64,000 bases of DNA, taken from assembly GCF_002356335.1 (NCBI RefSeq), contig NZ_AP018165.1, positions 3,410,001 to 3,474,000 of the forward strand, written 5' to 3'. The position numbers were made by a program, and so were the translations under genes. This document shows positions 19,330-29,286 of this stretch, piece after piece. Positions within the stretch are counted from its first letter, which is position 1. Each line of letters starts with the position of its first letter. Under the pieces are notes generated by a model. It saw nothing but the letters and a program-made list of their open reading frames with translations. It made no database searches and was not told the origin of the DNA. The stretch is from [Mycobacterium] stephanolepidis (GTDB lineage Bacteria > Actinomycetota > Actinomycetes > Mycobacteriales > Mycobacteriaceae).

Positions 19330-20342
19330 AGCAGAGCGAAGAGGCGATCGAGCGCCCGTAGCTGCTCGCCGAATGGCGTGTCGAGCTTGACCAGCAGAGT
19401 CGAGATGCCCGCGGCACGATAGCGTTCCAGCCGCTCGCCAATCATCTCGTCGGTGCCGACGAGGTTGGTGAGACGACCCAGATCGTCGGGGACGGCGTCG
19501 CGGGCTGCATCGCGATCGCCCGCGCGCCACAGTGCCTCGACCGCGCGAACACCCTCTCCGTATCCGAGCCGAGTGAATGCCTCGTTGTAGAAGTTTCGCC
19601 CGGAAGCCCCCATGGCGCCGATGGTGAATGCGTATCCGGCGGCGTGGCGCCTGACCGCGGCAGCAGCATCGGTTGCGGTATCAGCGAATTCAAGAGCAAC
19701 CGGCGCCACCAGGTCGATATCGCACAGCTGCCGCCCGGCGGACACCGCCGCGTCACGGATGGGGCCGAGGAACACCTCGGCGAGTTCCGGGATGAAGGAG
19801 TTACCGAGCCAGCCGTCGGCGAGCTCACCGGTGAGCGCCAGGTTCGCCGGCCCCATGGCCGCGACATACACGGGCACATTCTGTGGTGCCACCAAGGGCC
19901 GCAAGGGTTTTCCAGCGCTTCCCGGTAACGGCAGCGTGTACACCTGCCCCTCATATTGGAGGCGCTCCCCCCGTGCCACCATCCGGACGATGTCGATGGT
20001 TTCCCGGGTGGTCTGGACCGGCTTGGCGAAGCGCACACCATGCCAGCCCTCCATCACCTGCGGCCCGGAGGCTCCTACGCCGAGGAGGAAGCGCCCGCCG
20101 GAAAGCTGCTGAATGCTCAGCGCCGAGGTCGCCAACATCGCCGGTGAGCGCGATCCGAGCTGAACCACGAAGGTGCCCAGCCCAATGGTCTCGGTGCAGG
20201 CTGCCAGATAGGCAAGGCCCGTCAGTGCGTCATATCCCCACACCTCGGGTACCCACAGCGAGGCGACACCCAACCGCTCCGCGCTCCGCGCAAAGTCGGC
20301 CGCGCCCGGCAGTCGCGGCTCGATCGTCACACCAATACGCAT
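19326..20342 (-). CDS. F420-dependent LLM-class oxidoreductase
   Basis: 338 residues from ATG 20342, where the family pattern MRIGVTIEP begins; an earlier GTG at 20354 is less likely. A luciferase-like TIM barrel, with LGVGASGPQVMEGW and the VYVAAMGPANL segment typical of the mycobacterial F420 enzymes related to methylene-tetrahydromethanopterin reductase. Uses F420H2 as hydride donor; the substrate is unknown. Confidence 0.87.
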   Translation of the reverse strand: MRIGVTIEPRLPGAADFARSAERLGVASLWVPEVWGYDALTGLAYLAACTETIGLGTFVVQLGSRSPAMLATSALSIQQLSGGRFLLGVGASGPQVMEGWHGVRFAKPVQTTRETIDIVRMVARGERLQYEGQVYTLPLPGSAGKPLRPLVAPQNVPVYVAAMGPANLALTGELADGWLGNSFIPELAEVFLGPIRDAAVSAGRQLCDIDLVAPVALEFADTATDAAAAVRRHAAGYAFTIGAMGASGRNFYNEAFTRLGYGEGVRAVEALWRAGDRDAARDAVPDDLGRLTNLVGTDEMIGERLERYRAAGISTLLVKLDTPFGEQLRALDRLFALL

Positions 20343-20374
20343 CCGGTCCTCCATCGCATAAGTAAGATCAGCCT

Positions 20375-20866
20375 ATGCGATACCGGGACTGCCCCACTAT
20401 CGAAGTGTCACAACGGATGTCAGGGACCGTGGCGGAGGCGTGGGCCCTCGTCACGGATATCGCCTTCCCCACCTACTGCACGGGCGAGCTCATCAATGTC
20501 CAGTGGCTCGACGATGCCGACGAGGTTGCGGTCGGCGCACGGTTCAAGGGCACCAACGGTGGAGATGGCAGCCAATGGGAGACCGTCTCGGTGATCACCG
20601 AGGTCGAGCCCGAGTCTCGCTGGGTGTGGAACGTGCTCTCCGAGGGCGGCACGTATGCGGCGAGTTGGGGTTTCGAAGTCGAACCGGCGAGCGACGGAAT
20701 CATCGTCCGGCAGTGGGGGCGCCTCGGCCCGGGCCCTTCGGGACTGACGCCCGCCATCGAGGCCATGCCCGACAAGGAGGCACGCATCGTGTCACGCCGC
20801 CTGCAGGACTGGCGGGTGGGAATGGAGGCCAACCTCCAGGAGATCGCTGAGCGCTTGTCGCGCTAG
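20375..20866 (+). CDS. SRPBCC-superfamily (polyketide cyclase-like) protein
   Basis: 163 residues of a START/Bet v 1-like fold: an opening strand followed by a helix ([16 protein letters not shown]), the RFKGTNGG turn, and a long amphipathic C-terminal helix. Binds a hydrophobic ligand; the function is not predictable. Divergent from the F420 gene with only 32 bp between starts; the 3' end overlaps sigC by 4 bp. Confidence 0.8.
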   Translation: MRYRDCPTIEVSQRMSGTVAEAWALVTDIAFPTYCTGELINVQWLDDADEVAVGARFKGTNGGDGSQWETVSVITEVEPESRWVWNVLSEGGTYAASWGFEVEPASDGIIVRQWGRLGPGPSGLTPAIEAMPDKEARIVSRRLQDWRVGMEANLQEIAERLSR

Positions 20867-21414
20867 CCCGTCATATCGTCGGGCTCTGCCCAGCCGATCA
20901 GCTCGTCGCGGGCACGGGCCACACGAGAGCGGATGGTGCCGATCGCACAGCCGCACACGTCGGCGGTCTCGGCATAGGACAGACCGACCACCTGAGTCAG
21001 CACCAACGCCTCGCGCCGGTCGTCGTCGAGCGCGGCGAGAAGTGCCTTGAGCTCCACCAACTCCTCGAACCGGTGCGTCGGTCTGCGCAGCGAGGCCTCT
21101 TCCAGATCGGCTCCGTGTGCGATTCGCGGCCGCGACTTCAGATGGCGAATATGGTCGGCGACCACCCGGCGCGCGATCGACAGCAGCCAGGTGCGCACTG
21201 TCGAGCGTCCGGCGAAGCGCGGGAGTGCGCCCAGTGCCCTCAGGTAAGTCTCCTGAGTGAGGTCGTCCGCGACACCGGTATCGGCCAGGTAGGCGACGAA
21301 TCGCCACACGTCGGCCTGGGTGGCTTTGACCAGAGATTCGAGGGCGGATTGGTCGCCACGACCGGCGGACAGCGCAAGTTCAAGCAGCTGATCGTCGTCG
21401 GTGCCGGTGGCCAC
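20863..21414 (-). CDS. sigC: ECF sigma factor SigC
   Basis: 183 residues from GTG 21414, closely following M. tuberculosis SigC, including [14 protein letters not shown] (region 2.1), [12 protein letters not shown] (2.2), the region 2.4 segment [18 protein letters not shown] and the region 4.2 helix-turn-helix [29 protein letters not shown]. The longer frame to 21540 runs into the divergent promoter and is unlikely. From memory, SigC in M. tuberculosis is linked to copper acquisition. A PepSY membrane protein is divergent, and a zinc-finger anti-sigma-like gene lies beyond that. Confidence 0.92.
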   Translation of the reverse strand: MATGTDDDQLLELALSAGRGDQSALESLVKATQADVWRFVAYLADTGVADDLTQETYLRALGALPRFAGRSTVRTWLLSIARRVVADHIRHLKSRPRIAHGADLEEASLRRPTHRFEELVELKALLAALDDDRREALVLTQVVGLSYAETADVCGCAIGTIRSRVARARDELIGWAEPDDMTG

Positions 21415-21490
21415 GAGTCCTACTCTATGTCGTAGACGTTCCGAGGTGAACAGCGGGAACTCTTTAACCGATTCATCCGACCAATATCCC

Positions 21491-22891
21491 GTGACATATA
21501 CCGAGGATCGGCCCGAGGCCCGCGAGTCCCAGCCCGACACCGTATGGGGACGATTCGCACCGATCGTACTGCGTCTGCACTTCTATGCGGGGCTCCTCGT
21601 CGGGCCATTCCTTCTGGTCGCAGCGCTCACCGGGCTCGCCTATGCGCTGGTGGGGCAGGTCGACGCCGCGGTGTACCGCCATGAACTCACAGTCGATTCG
21701 GTGGGATCCCAGCAGCTGCCACTGTCACAACAGGTGGAAGCAGCCACAGCGACACAACCGGCAGGGACGGTGACGTCCATCCGCCCGCCCGCACGCCCCG
21801 ATGACTCCACGCGGATCGTCTTCGCCACCGAGGACGTACCTGCCGACTACTCGCGCACCGTGTTTGTCGACCCGTACAACGGCGAGATCCGGGGAACGTT
21901 GACCACCTACGGCGAGTGGCTGCCGGTGCGTGCCTGGTTCGACGAACTGCACCGGAATCTGCATCTGGGCGCATTCGGGCGCAACTACAGCGAGCTCGCC
22001 GCCAGCTGGTTGTGGGTGGTGGCTCTCGGCGGCCTGTTCCTGTGGATCGGCTATCGCCGCCGCACCGCACGGCTGAGCAGGATCGCACTGCCCGACCGCG
22101 ATGCCACCCCCCGCCGACGCAGATTGACCTGGCACGGCGCCGTGGGAGTCTGGATAGTCGTTGGGCTGCTGGCGCTTTCGGTAACAGGACTCACCTGGTC
22201 GCGGTATGCCGGCACAAACATCGGCAACATCACCCAGGCCATCCGGCCGGCGCTGTCCACCGAACTCGATCCGGCGGCCGCCAAGCCGATGACCGGGCAT
22301 GAACACCATGGCGCCGCACCGATGTCGACAGGAGAGCCGCTGGCGGGCATCGACAAGGTGCTGCAGACGGTGCATGAGGCCGGGCTGCGCGGCCCGCTGT
22401 GGATGACACCACCGCCGGAGCCCAATACGGCCTGGCTGGTGGCCGAGCGCAAGCGCGATCTCCCCACACAGCTGGACACCATCACGGTGAACCCATCGAA
22501 CGGACAAATCACCGGGCGCAGTAACTTCTCCGACTGGTCACTGCTGCAGAAATCGACCGAATGGGCGATCGACGGCCATATGGGCATCCTGTTCGGCATC
22601 CCGAATCAGATCCTCGTGGCGCTCATCGTCATTGGGCTGATCACCGTCATTACCCGCGGCTACCTGATGTGGTGGCGCCGACGCCCGACCAGGAGCGGGC
22701 GCCTGCCGGTGCCGCCGAAACGGGGCGGCATGCTCGCCCTCAAGCCCCTGGAGCTGGTGGCCCTTGTCCTGCTGGTCATCACGATCGGTTGGTTCACACC
22801 GCTGCTGGGTATCTCACTGGCGGTGTTCCTCGCCATCGACCTCGTATGGGGATTGGTGGCCGGCCGTCGCCCCGGAGCGTCAGGCGGCTGA
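21491..22891 (+). CDS. PepSY-associated multi-pass membrane protein
   Basis: 466 residues from GTG 21491. The pattern is that of PepSY_TM proteins: a first helix with [17 protein letters not shown], a long periplasmic PepSY region, helix 2 preceded by [13 protein letters not shown], a second extracytoplasmic region with His-rich GHEHHG, and two or three C-terminal helices. Such proteins are commonly linked to metal, haem or siderophore reduction and uptake. Divergent from sigC with 76 bp between starts, so probably in its regulon. Confidence 0.85.
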   Translation: MTYTEDRPEARESQPDTVWGRFAPIVLRLHFYAGLLVGPFLLVAALTGLAYALVGQVDAAVYRHELTVDSVGSQQLPLSQQVEAATATQPAGTVTSIRPPARPDDSTRIVFATEDVPADYSRTVFVDPYNGEIRGTLTTYGEWLPVRAWFDELHRNLHLGAFGRNYSELAASWLWVVALGGLFLWIGYRRRTARLSRIALPDRDATPRRRRLTWHGAVGVWIVVGLLALSVTGLTWSRYAGTNIGNITQAIRPALSTELDPAAAKPMTGHEHHGAAPMSTGEPLAGIDKVLQTVHEAGLRGPLWMTPPPEPNTAWLVAERKRDLPTQLDTITVNPSNGQITGRSNFSDWSLLQKSTEWAIDGHMGILFGIPNQILVALIVIGLITVITRGYLMWWRRRPTRSGRLPVPPKRGGMLALKPLELVALVLLVITIGWFTPLLGISLAVFLAIDLVWGLVAGRRPGASGG

Positions 22892-23599
22892 GTTGTCGGC
22901 GGAGTGCAGATGCCGCTCCCCCGCAGCCACCTCATCCAGGAACACCGCGCGATGCTGGTTGGGCGGTGTGCGCCCCGCGCGGTAATCGCGCAGGACCAGC
23001 AGCGCGAAGATCAATCCGAGTAGCACCGGTGAGTGACTGACGATGCGGGCCAGGGTGACCTGGTCGTTGACGGCGTCGTTGATGACATATCCGGTGAGTA
23101 CGAGCGCGAATGCGCCCAGCACCGTTGCCATTCCGGCCGCGGCGGCAGGACGGACACCGGCGATCACCATGGCCACGCCGAGCGCCACCACCCAGGCCGT
23201 GGATTCGTTCATGAGGTGAGCACCGGTCATCGCACCGTGGTGATGCGAGGACACCATCCCGAAGTCGATGCCGGCGACCTGCATACCGGCCACCCCCAGT
23301 TGAAGCAGCCCGATAAGCACGAGCGCGCACCGGTTGATGTTGTGACGTGCCCAGTGCGCGTAGCGGGCCGTGCGGGTCAGGGGTTCGACGGCGGCGGCGG
23401 CCAAGATCTGCCCGGTCAGGTCGTGGGTCGGAGCCGAACGCGCGTAGGCGAACTGACGTTCCAACCCACGCGCCAGCCCCAGCCATTCCCGGCAGGAAGC
23501 GCAGGAGAGCACATGCTCATCCAGACGCTTGCGCGCAACGCTCGCCTGCTCACCGTCGACCCACGCCGACAGCTGCTCGCGCACTTCCTGACAGTTCAC
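22880..23599 (-). CDS. Zinc-finger (HC2) anti-sigma-like membrane protein
   Basis: 239 residues from GTG 23599. The N-terminus carries a zinc-binding anti-sigma motif: Cys at NCQEV, then HVLSCASC (HxxxCxxC, about residues 28-35). A linker is followed by four or five transmembrane helices with a His cluster (SSHHHGAMTGAH) near residue 120. It looks like a membrane anti-sigma factor or metal sensor. Convergent with the PepSY gene and close to sigC, so it is a candidate partner of SigC; this is inference. Confidence 0.75.
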   Translation of the reverse strand: MNCQEVREQLSAWVDGEQASVARKRLDEHVLSCASCREWLGLARGLERQFAYARSAPTHDLTGQILAAAAVEPLTRTARYAHWARHNINRCALVLIGLLQLGVAGMQVAGIDFGMVSSHHHGAMTGAHLMNESTAWVVALGVAMVIAGVRPAAAAGMATVLGAFALVLTGYVINDAVNDQVTLARIVSHSPVLLGLIFALLVLRDYRAGRTPPNQHRAVFLDEVAAGERHLHSADNSAA

Positions 23600-23658
23600 C
23601 CCTCCATCGTCGCCTATCGCGTGACGTTGGGTGTAAAGACCCCCTGATCTGCCGGTGC

Positions 23659-24336
23659 CTAAAACGCCGCGAGCAGCTGATTCGAATCCGCAACCGCGCC
23701 GAACACCCCGCCCTGCATGGTCACTATCTTGAGCGCTGCCGCGTGATTTCCGGGATCGGTCGCACCCGTGCAGTCCGACAGGATGAGGCATTCGAAACCG
23801 CGATCGTTGGCCTCGCGCATGGTGGTGTGCACGCAGACGTCCGTCGTGATGCCCGTCAGCACGATATACCGAATGCCGCGGGTGCGTAACACCAAATCGA
23901 GGTCGGTCGCATAGAAGGCACCCTTGCCGGGTTTGTCGATGACGGGCTCATCCGGCAGCGGGGCGACCTCAGGCACGATCTGCCAGCCCGGCTCCCCCTG
24001 CACCAGGATTCGCCCGCAGGGTCCCGCCACACCGATCTCGGCGCCGATCCGGGCCGAGCGCCACCGCTTGTTGGCCGGAAGGTCGGACAGGTCCGGCCGA
24101 TGACCCTCACGGGTATGGATGACGGTCATGCCGGCCGGGCGCGCCGCCGCGAGTACACGGGCCGTTGGTGCCAGACCGGCCCGCGTCAGCGACAGGTCAT
24201 AACCCATGGTGTCGACGTACCCGCCGGGGCCGCAGAAGTCGACCTGCCAGTCGATGCACAGCACCGCGGTGTGTTCGGGGTCCACCGGACCGTCGAACGG
24301 CCACGGATACGGTTGCGCATCGACCTGTCGCGTCAT
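23659..24336 (-). CDS. Isochorismatase-like cysteine hydrolase
   Basis: 225 residues from ATG 24336; the open frame continues far upstream but through the permease gene. The catalytic triad of the family is visible: Asp in CIDWQVDFC, Lys in DKPGKGAF, Cys in [11 protein letters not shown]. Members hydrolyse biuret, ureidoacrylate, N-carbamoyl compounds and similar amides. Its start overlaps the upstream NCS1 permease by 4 bp, so the pair probably imports and degrades a nitrogen compound. Confidence 0.85.
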   Translation of the reverse strand: MTRQVDAQPYPWPFDGPVDPEHTAVLCIDWQVDFCGPGGYVDTMGYDLSLTRAGLAPTARVLAAARPAGMTVIHTREGHRPDLSDLPANKRWRSARIGAEIGVAGPCGRILVQGEPGWQIVPEVAPLPDEPVIDKPGKGAFYATDLDLVLRTRGIRYIVLTGITTDVCVHTTMREANDRGFECLILSDCTGATDPGNHAAALKIVTMQGGVFGAVADSNQLLAAF

Positions 24337-25658
24337 ACCGCCGCTCCCTGCTGAACGATGCGCCGCGCCGCGATGTAGACCAGCGCAGCGGTGCCGATTC
24401 CCACAAGAGCATCCGAGAGCTGCGGCGCCCACAGGTGCGCGGCCAACGCCGACACCGCACACGCCGTCCATGCCCCGAAGGATTCCCAGCGAACCGCAGA
24501 TTCGCGCACACCCATTCCATATCGCGGCAGCACCAACTGATCGAGGATCAGCACGGTCCCGATGGGCGGGACCACAACGCCCAACAGGGTCAGCCACTGC
24601 TCGAAGTGCGACCACACCCCGAGCACCGCCAACAACACCCCCACTGCGCCCAGCAGTACCGCGAGCGATCGCATCTTGTGGCCGGTGAGCTGGCTCCACC
24701 CCACCGCGCCGTTGTACAGACAATGCGTGCACACCGATCCCAAGTTGACGAAGACGAATGCGATGGATACCGGCACCAGCCAGCCACCCGCATCGATCAG
24801 CGCACCAAGGAAGTTCCCACCGTTCGTCGCGGGGGCACGGGCGGCACCCAGGGCCACGATCACGCCGCCGATCACCATCGCGATGCTGTTGCCCAACGGG
24901 AAAGCCGCGAACGACGCCCAAAATCCTTGTCGCCCATTGCGTGACCATCGCGTGAAGTCCGCGGTCATGGTTCCCGAATCGATGAAGCAGGCGACCACCA
25001 ACGTCACCGCGGCTCCCATGCTCATCGCGGTCGCGCCCGCTGCCCCACCGTACCGAAAGGCGTCTGACAGCGTCGAATTACGCAGGGCCAGAACAATTGC
25101 CACCCCGCCGAGCAGTAGATAGAGCGGAGCGGCAACGAGACCGATCAGCGATAGCGCCCGGATGCCGACCAGCGTCACCGCCACGTAGCCGATACCCGCA
25201 GCAAGAGCCGTCCACCGCGCGTCCCATCCGGCGCTGCCTGCCAACACCGAGCCGGTGAGACCCGTCTGAAACGCGAACCAGCCGATCACCACGGTGGCCA
25301 GGAACGCGCAGACCACGCGGTATCCGCGTCGCCCGAACGTCCCGATCGCGGTGAGCGCGAAGTTCTTTCCGGTCTTACCGGCCCGATAACTCAAGGCTCC
25401 CACGTAGCCGGTCAGCACCGCATTCCCCAATGCGATCGCCAGCATGCCGCGCCAGAATCCCACCGAGTAGACGATGAGACCACCAAACACCGCGCAGGTC
25501 AGGATCATCGGGAATCCGAGCCACACCGCGGCGACAGAGGTCAGGCTTCGTCGCGAATGGTGTGGAACCGGTTCGTTCTCATACTCGGCGGCCCCGGATT
25601 CGGGCGCATCTATGGGAACTTCGTCGGCATCTGCGGAGGCAGCGACTTCTGTGGACAT
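24333..25658 (-). CDS. NCS1-family nucleobase permease (cytosine/purine type)
   Basis: 441 residues with about 12 transmembrane segments after a 35-residue acidic cytoplasmic N-terminus. The family features are [15 protein letters not shown] in helix 1, SAGWDARW near the sodium-site region and DFTRWSRN in the central loop. Transports cytosine, purines, hydantoins or related ureides. Coupled by ATGA to the cysteine hydrolase gene. Confidence 0.85.
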   Translation of the reverse strand: MSTEVAASADADEVPIDAPESGAAEYENEPVPHHSRRSLTSVAAVWLGFPMILTCAVFGGLIVYSVGFWRGMLAIALGNAVLTGYVGALSYRAGKTGKNFALTAIGTFGRRGYRVVCAFLATVVIGWFAFQTGLTGSVLAGSAGWDARWTALAAGIGYVAVTLVGIRALSLIGLVAAPLYLLLGGVAIVLALRNSTLSDAFRYGGAAGATAMSMGAAVTLVVACFIDSGTMTADFTRWSRNGRQGFWASFAAFPLGNSIAMVIGGVIVALGAARAPATNGGNFLGALIDAGGWLVPVSIAFVFVNLGSVCTHCLYNGAVGWSQLTGHKMRSLAVLLGAVGVLLAVLGVWSHFEQWLTLLGVVVPPIGTVLILDQLVLPRYGMGVRESAVRWESFGAWTACAVSALAAHLWAPQLSDALVGIGTAALVYIAARRIVQQGAAV

Positions 25659-25764
25659 CGACGCACAGGATGCTCACGCAATGTTGCCTACGCAGTCCGT
25701 CCCGGTTACGCGCGCGTGACGACGCACCGCACGTCGATGACTCCAGATCTATGCGGGCACAGAT

Positions 25765-26895
25765 CTATACGTGCGCTCCCCAGCCGAACACCCGTGAGGT
25801 CAGCAGAACGAGGCCCAGTGACACCGCCGCCACGACAACCAAACCGATCACCGCGACCACCAGGGGACGCCAGCCGCTGCGGGCGATCTCCCGGAAGTTG
25901 GTGTTCAGCCCAACTCCGGCGAAGGTCAGCAGGAACGCCCATTTGGACACATTGACCAGATTGTTGACCTGCCCCTTGGTCAGCCAGCCGAGGGTCACGA
26001 CGGTGGACACCGCCAGGAAGCCGAGAACGAACTTGGGGAACTTGTCCCATACGAAGGCCGCCTTGGCCTTGATCCCGGGTGCGAGGGCCTCGGCCTCACC
26101 GCGGGCCGCCCAGTACAACGCGAACCCGAGCACCACGAAACCGATGAGCGCGTTGCGCGTGGACTTGACGACCGTCGCGATGTCACCGGCGTGCTCGGAG
26201 TACAGGCGCCCGGTGGCCACCGTCTCTGCGGTGTTGTCGACGGCCAGGCCCGCCCACAGACCGAACTCATAGTCGGTCAGTCCGAGACCGTGGCCGATCG
26301 CCGGAAGGGTGAACAGCGCCACCGCGCCCAGCGCGAGGATGGACGCGATGGCATAGCTGACATCCGAATTGCGCGCACGGATAGCGCCCTTGGCCGCGAT
26401 GATGGCCGACACCCCGCAGATCGAGGTGCCGATCGCCAGTAACGAACCCAGCTTTCCACTCAGCCCAAACCACTTGGCCGCCAACAGGATGATGGCGCCC
26501 GCCACCGTCATGTCGATCAGGATCTGCACCAGGCTGGTGCCGCCCAGTTTGAGAACATCCCCCAGCACGAACCGCGCACCCAGCGCGACGATGCCGATCT
26601 TGAGCCAGAACTCGTATGTCTGCACGCCCGGCCGGAAGATGCGGTGCAACCCGATGGTGTTGGTGATCAGCAGACCGATCACGATGACCCACAACACATA
26701 CTCGATGTCGGGGACGGTCCAGTGCTGGGCCTTGGCGAGGTCCTTCCACCAGATCTGCGCGTACTTGCCCAGCAAGCCCACACCGATGAGCAGCAAGATC
26801 CCCGGAACGTAGTCCAGTGGCCGCGTGGAGGTGAAGCTCGCTTCGGGGTTTTCGTACGCCTCGTCGGCGTTCTGTGTCTCGGTCTTTGACGTCAT
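25765..26895 (-). CDS. YeiH-family putative sulfate exporter
   Basis: 376 residues with about 10 membrane helices and the family pattern [15 protein letters not shown], followed by [18 protein letters not shown] and NTFREIA-like [12 protein letters not shown]. The family (UPF0324, YeiH/YeeE-like) is annotated as exporting sulfate or related anions, without firm biochemistry. A 51-residue membrane protein is encoded 4 bp upstream, suggesting a two-part transporter. Confidence 0.85.
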   Translation of the reverse strand: MTSKTETQNADEAYENPEASFTSTRPLDYVPGILLLIGVGLLGKYAQIWWKDLAKAQHWTVPDIEYVLWVIVIGLLITNTIGLHRIFRPGVQTYEFWLKIGIVALGARFVLGDVLKLGGTSLVQILIDMTVAGAIILLAAKWFGLSGKLGSLLAIGTSICGVSAIIAAKGAIRARNSDVSYAIASILALGAVALFTLPAIGHGLGLTDYEFGLWAGLAVDNTAETVATGRLYSEHAGDIATVVKSTRNALIGFVVLGFALYWAARGEAEALAPGIKAKAAFVWDKFPKFVLGFLAVSTVVTLGWLTKGQVNNLVNVSKWAFLLTFAGVGLNTNFREIARSGWRPLVVAVIGLVVVAAVSLGLVLLTSRVFGWGAHV

Positions 26896-26899
26896 CGGG

Positions 26900-27055
26900 T
26901 CACCACGGAATCTTGGGCAGCACGTTGGCCACCGCGAGTAGCGCGATCACACCGGCGATGATGGTTGCCCACCAGTCGACGCCGATGCGCGCGATGAGAG
27001 AGCTTGTGGGCAGGTCCTCGGCAGGTGCCGAGGCGCCGGACTGTTCGTCGGTCAC
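26900..27055 (-). CDS. Small single-helix membrane protein partnered with the YeiH-type exporter
   Basis: 51 residues from GTG 27055: a polar head ([15 protein letters not shown]) and one transmembrane helix ([19 protein letters not shown]). It ends 4 bp before the YeiH-family start, so they are co-transcribed. Probably a small subunit or assembly factor; no family recognised. Confidence 0.65.
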   Translation of the reverse strand: MTDEQSGASAPAEDLPTSSLIARIGVDWWATIIAGVIALLAVANVLPKIPW

Positions 27056-27131
27056 GGACCAGAATCTTCGTGGCGTGCCACGAGGCTCACAAGACATCCG
27101 CTCGTATTGAGTCGAGGCGGGGCCCAGAATC

Positions 27132-27151
27132 GAACTTGACACCCGTCAAGT
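27132..27151. promoter_or_regulatory. Second copy of the cyp136-type operator, upstream of the acyl-CoA synthetase
   Basis: The 20 bases GAACTTGACACCCGTCAAGT, identical to 15351-15370, lie 46-66 bp before the GTG start of the fadD-like gene and 77-96 bp before the start of the small membrane protein on the other strand. Confidence 0.8.
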
Positions 27152-27197
27152 ACAGTCGACGACGCCCGCAGACAACGCCGTCGGAAGGTCTTCGTCC

Positions 27198-28736
27198 GTG
27201 TACCCAGGTACCCACGCCGCCCAGTTCCCCGACAAGCCCGCCGTCGTCATGGCAGGCTCCGGAGCCACACTCACCTACGGACAACTGGACGAACAATCCC
27301 GGCGGCTGGCGCGGTACTGGTATGACACCGGACTGCGCAAGGGCGATCATGTGGCATTGCTCAGCGACAACGTCCCCGAGGTGTTCGTTGTGTACTGGGC
27401 CGCACTGCGTTCGGGCCTCTACATCACGTCGGTCAATCACCATCTGGCCCCCGCAGAAGTCAGTTACATCGTCAACGACTCAGGTTCGACGGCGCTCGTG
27501 GTCGCCGCCGGTGTGCGCGAACAGGCCGAGGCAATTCTCGACGACATTCCGGCGGTCACGCAGCGTCTCGCGTTCGGCGGTGAAGTACCCGGTTACGAAT
27601 CGTACGAGGACGCCCTGGCCGGCGCCGCCGACGAACCACTGCCGTCGCAGCCCGCGGGATCGGACATGCTGTATTCCTCGGGAACCACCGGACGCCCCAA
27701 AGGCATCAAGGTTCCCCTCATGGATCGGCAGGTCGACGAGCCAAATCCGTTCGCGATGCTCTTCGCTCATCTCTACGGATTCAACGCCGACACCGTGTAC
27801 CTGTCGCCGGCACCGATCTATCACGCCGCGCCCTTGCGGTTCTGCGGCTTTGTGCAGTCGATGGGCGGCACTGCCGTGGTGATGGAACGCTTCGATGCCG
27901 ATGACGCATTGGCGGCTATCGAGAAGCACCGGATCACCCACAGTCAATGGGTTCCCACAATGTTCGTGCGAATGCTCAAGCTGCCCAAGGAAACCCGCGA
28001 GCAGCACGACACTTCGTCTTTGAAGGTCGCGATCCATGCCGCCGCGCCATGCCCGGTCGAGGTGAAGCATTCGATGATCGACTGGTGGGGACCGATCCTC
28101 TACGAGTACTACTCCTCGACCGAAGGCAACGGCGTCACATTCATCGACTGCGAGAACTGGCTCAAGCGGCCGGGCTCGGTCGGCAGCCCGGCACTCGGAG
28201 TGCTACACATCTGCGACGAGGAAGGTGCAGAACTGCCGACCGGCGAGGCCGGGCTGGTGTACTTCGAACGCGAGGAACGACCCTTCACCTATCACAATGA
28301 CGACGAAAAAACCCGCAGCGCTTGCCATCCCGAGCATGACACCTGGACGACGACGGGCGATATCGGATACGTCGACGACGACGGATTCCTCTTTCTGACC
28401 GACCGCAAGGCATTCATGATCATCTCCGGCGGCGTCAACATCTACCCTCAGGAGATCGAGAACTCCCTGGCACTACACCCCCAGGTGTTGGACGTCGCGG
28501 TGATCGGAGTGCCCGATGCCGAGATGGGCGAGGCGGTCAAGGCGGTGGTGCAGCCCGCCGATCCGTCGGACGATCAGGACGCACTGGCTGCCGAGCTGAC
28601 GGAATTCCTGCGCGAGCGCATCGCCCGATACAAGGTTCCCCGCAGCTTTGACTTCACCAACTCCCTTCCGCGTACCCCCACCGGTAAGCTGGCCAAAGGA
28701 CTTTTGCGCCAGAAGTATTGGGAAGGGGCTCGATGA
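27198..28736 (+). CDS. Fatty-acid/aromatic acyl-CoA synthetase (FadD-type, AMP-forming)
   Basis: 512 residues from GTG 27198. Contains the P-loop-like YSSGTTGRPKGIK (about 157-169), the YEYYSSTEGNG acyl/adenylate motif, the TGDIGYVDDDGF hinge segment and the catalytic lysine region PTGKLAKG near the C-terminus. It activates a carboxylic acid to acyl-AMP and then CoA thioester. The shared operator with cyp136 suggests that a P450 product or a common lipid/sterol substrate is involved. It overlaps the lipoprotein gene by ATGA. Confidence 0.9.
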   Translation: MYPGTHAAQFPDKPAVVMAGSGATLTYGQLDEQSRRLARYWYDTGLRKGDHVALLSDNVPEVFVVYWAALRSGLYITSVNHHLAPAEVSYIVNDSGSTALVVAAGVREQAEAILDDIPAVTQRLAFGGEVPGYESYEDALAGAADEPLPSQPAGSDMLYSSGTTGRPKGIKVPLMDRQVDEPNPFAMLFAHLYGFNADTVYLSPAPIYHAAPLRFCGFVQSMGGTAVVMERFDADDALAAIEKHRITHSQWVPTMFVRMLKLPKETREQHDTSSLKVAIHAAAPCPVEVKHSMIDWWGPILYEYYSSTEGNGVTFIDCENWLKRPGSVGSPALGVLHICDEEGAELPTGEAGLVYFEREERPFTYHNDDEKTRSACHPEHDTWTTTGDIGYVDDDGFLFLTDRKAFMIISGGVNIYPQEIENSLALHPQVLDVAVIGVPDAEMGEAVKAVVQPADPSDDQDALAAELTEFLRERIARYKVPRSFDFTNSLPRTPTGKLAKGLLRQKYWEGAR

Positions 28737-29047
28737 GAACGGTGGCCGCGATCTGCATTGCCGGGGGGCTGCTCGCAGGGTGCTCGACACCCGCCACCCC
28801 AGAAGGGCCGTCAAGCCCATCGAGTGCGACCGTTCCCGCGATCCAACCGGGCGTCATGCCCCCGCTGGTCGGCCTGCAGTGGACCGACGTGAAGCCGGTT
28901 CTGCGCAAGCTGGGCAGAGTGAACGTCGCGACCAAAGAGATCCCCGTGGATGACCCCAATCAGAAGTCCCGGATCATCGCACAAGATCCCGCGCCCGGGT
29001 CACACCTTGAGCCGGGCGCGAAGATCACCCTGACTTTCGGGATCTAA
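28733..29047 (+). CDS. Small PASTA-domain lipoprotein
   Basis: 104 residues from ATG 28733. A signal peptide ends in a canonical lipobox LLAGC (Cys about residue 16). The mature part holds one PASTA-like repeat (MPPLVGLQWTDVKPVL ... DPAPGSHLEPGAKITLTF). PASTA repeats usually bind peptidoglycan fragments. It is translationally coupled to the acyl-CoA synthetase gene and followed by a hairpin terminator. Confidence 0.8.
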   Translation: MRTVAAICIAGGLLAGCSTPATPEGPSSPSSATVPAIQPGVMPPLVGLQWTDVKPVLRKLGRVNVATKEIPVDDPNQKSRIIAQDPAPGSHLEPGAKITLTFGI

Positions 29048-29048
29048 A

Positions 29049-29080
29049 GCCCCGCAACACTATTCGAATATCCGCGGGGC
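29049..29080 (+). terminator. Hairpin terminator after the PASTA lipoprotein gene
   Basis: GCCCCGC at 29049-29055 pairs with GCGGGGC at 29074-29080, starting 2 bp after the stop codon. The loop is long and there is no T-run, so strength is uncertain. Confidence 0.55.
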
Positions 29081-29286
29081 CACCCCTCGTCTTGAGTAGA
29101 TCCCTGGTCCGATACGCGCGCCGGCAGGAATCCCGCGTCACCCCATCCCACATCGCGACGTCAAGTTCGCGACGCCCCCTGTGGCACATCCGAGCTCTTG
29201 ACACGACGGTACTCCCATTGCAATGCTCACGGCATTCACATACTGTCAGCATTTGAATGCGTGGAGTTCACTCACTGAGGAGGATC

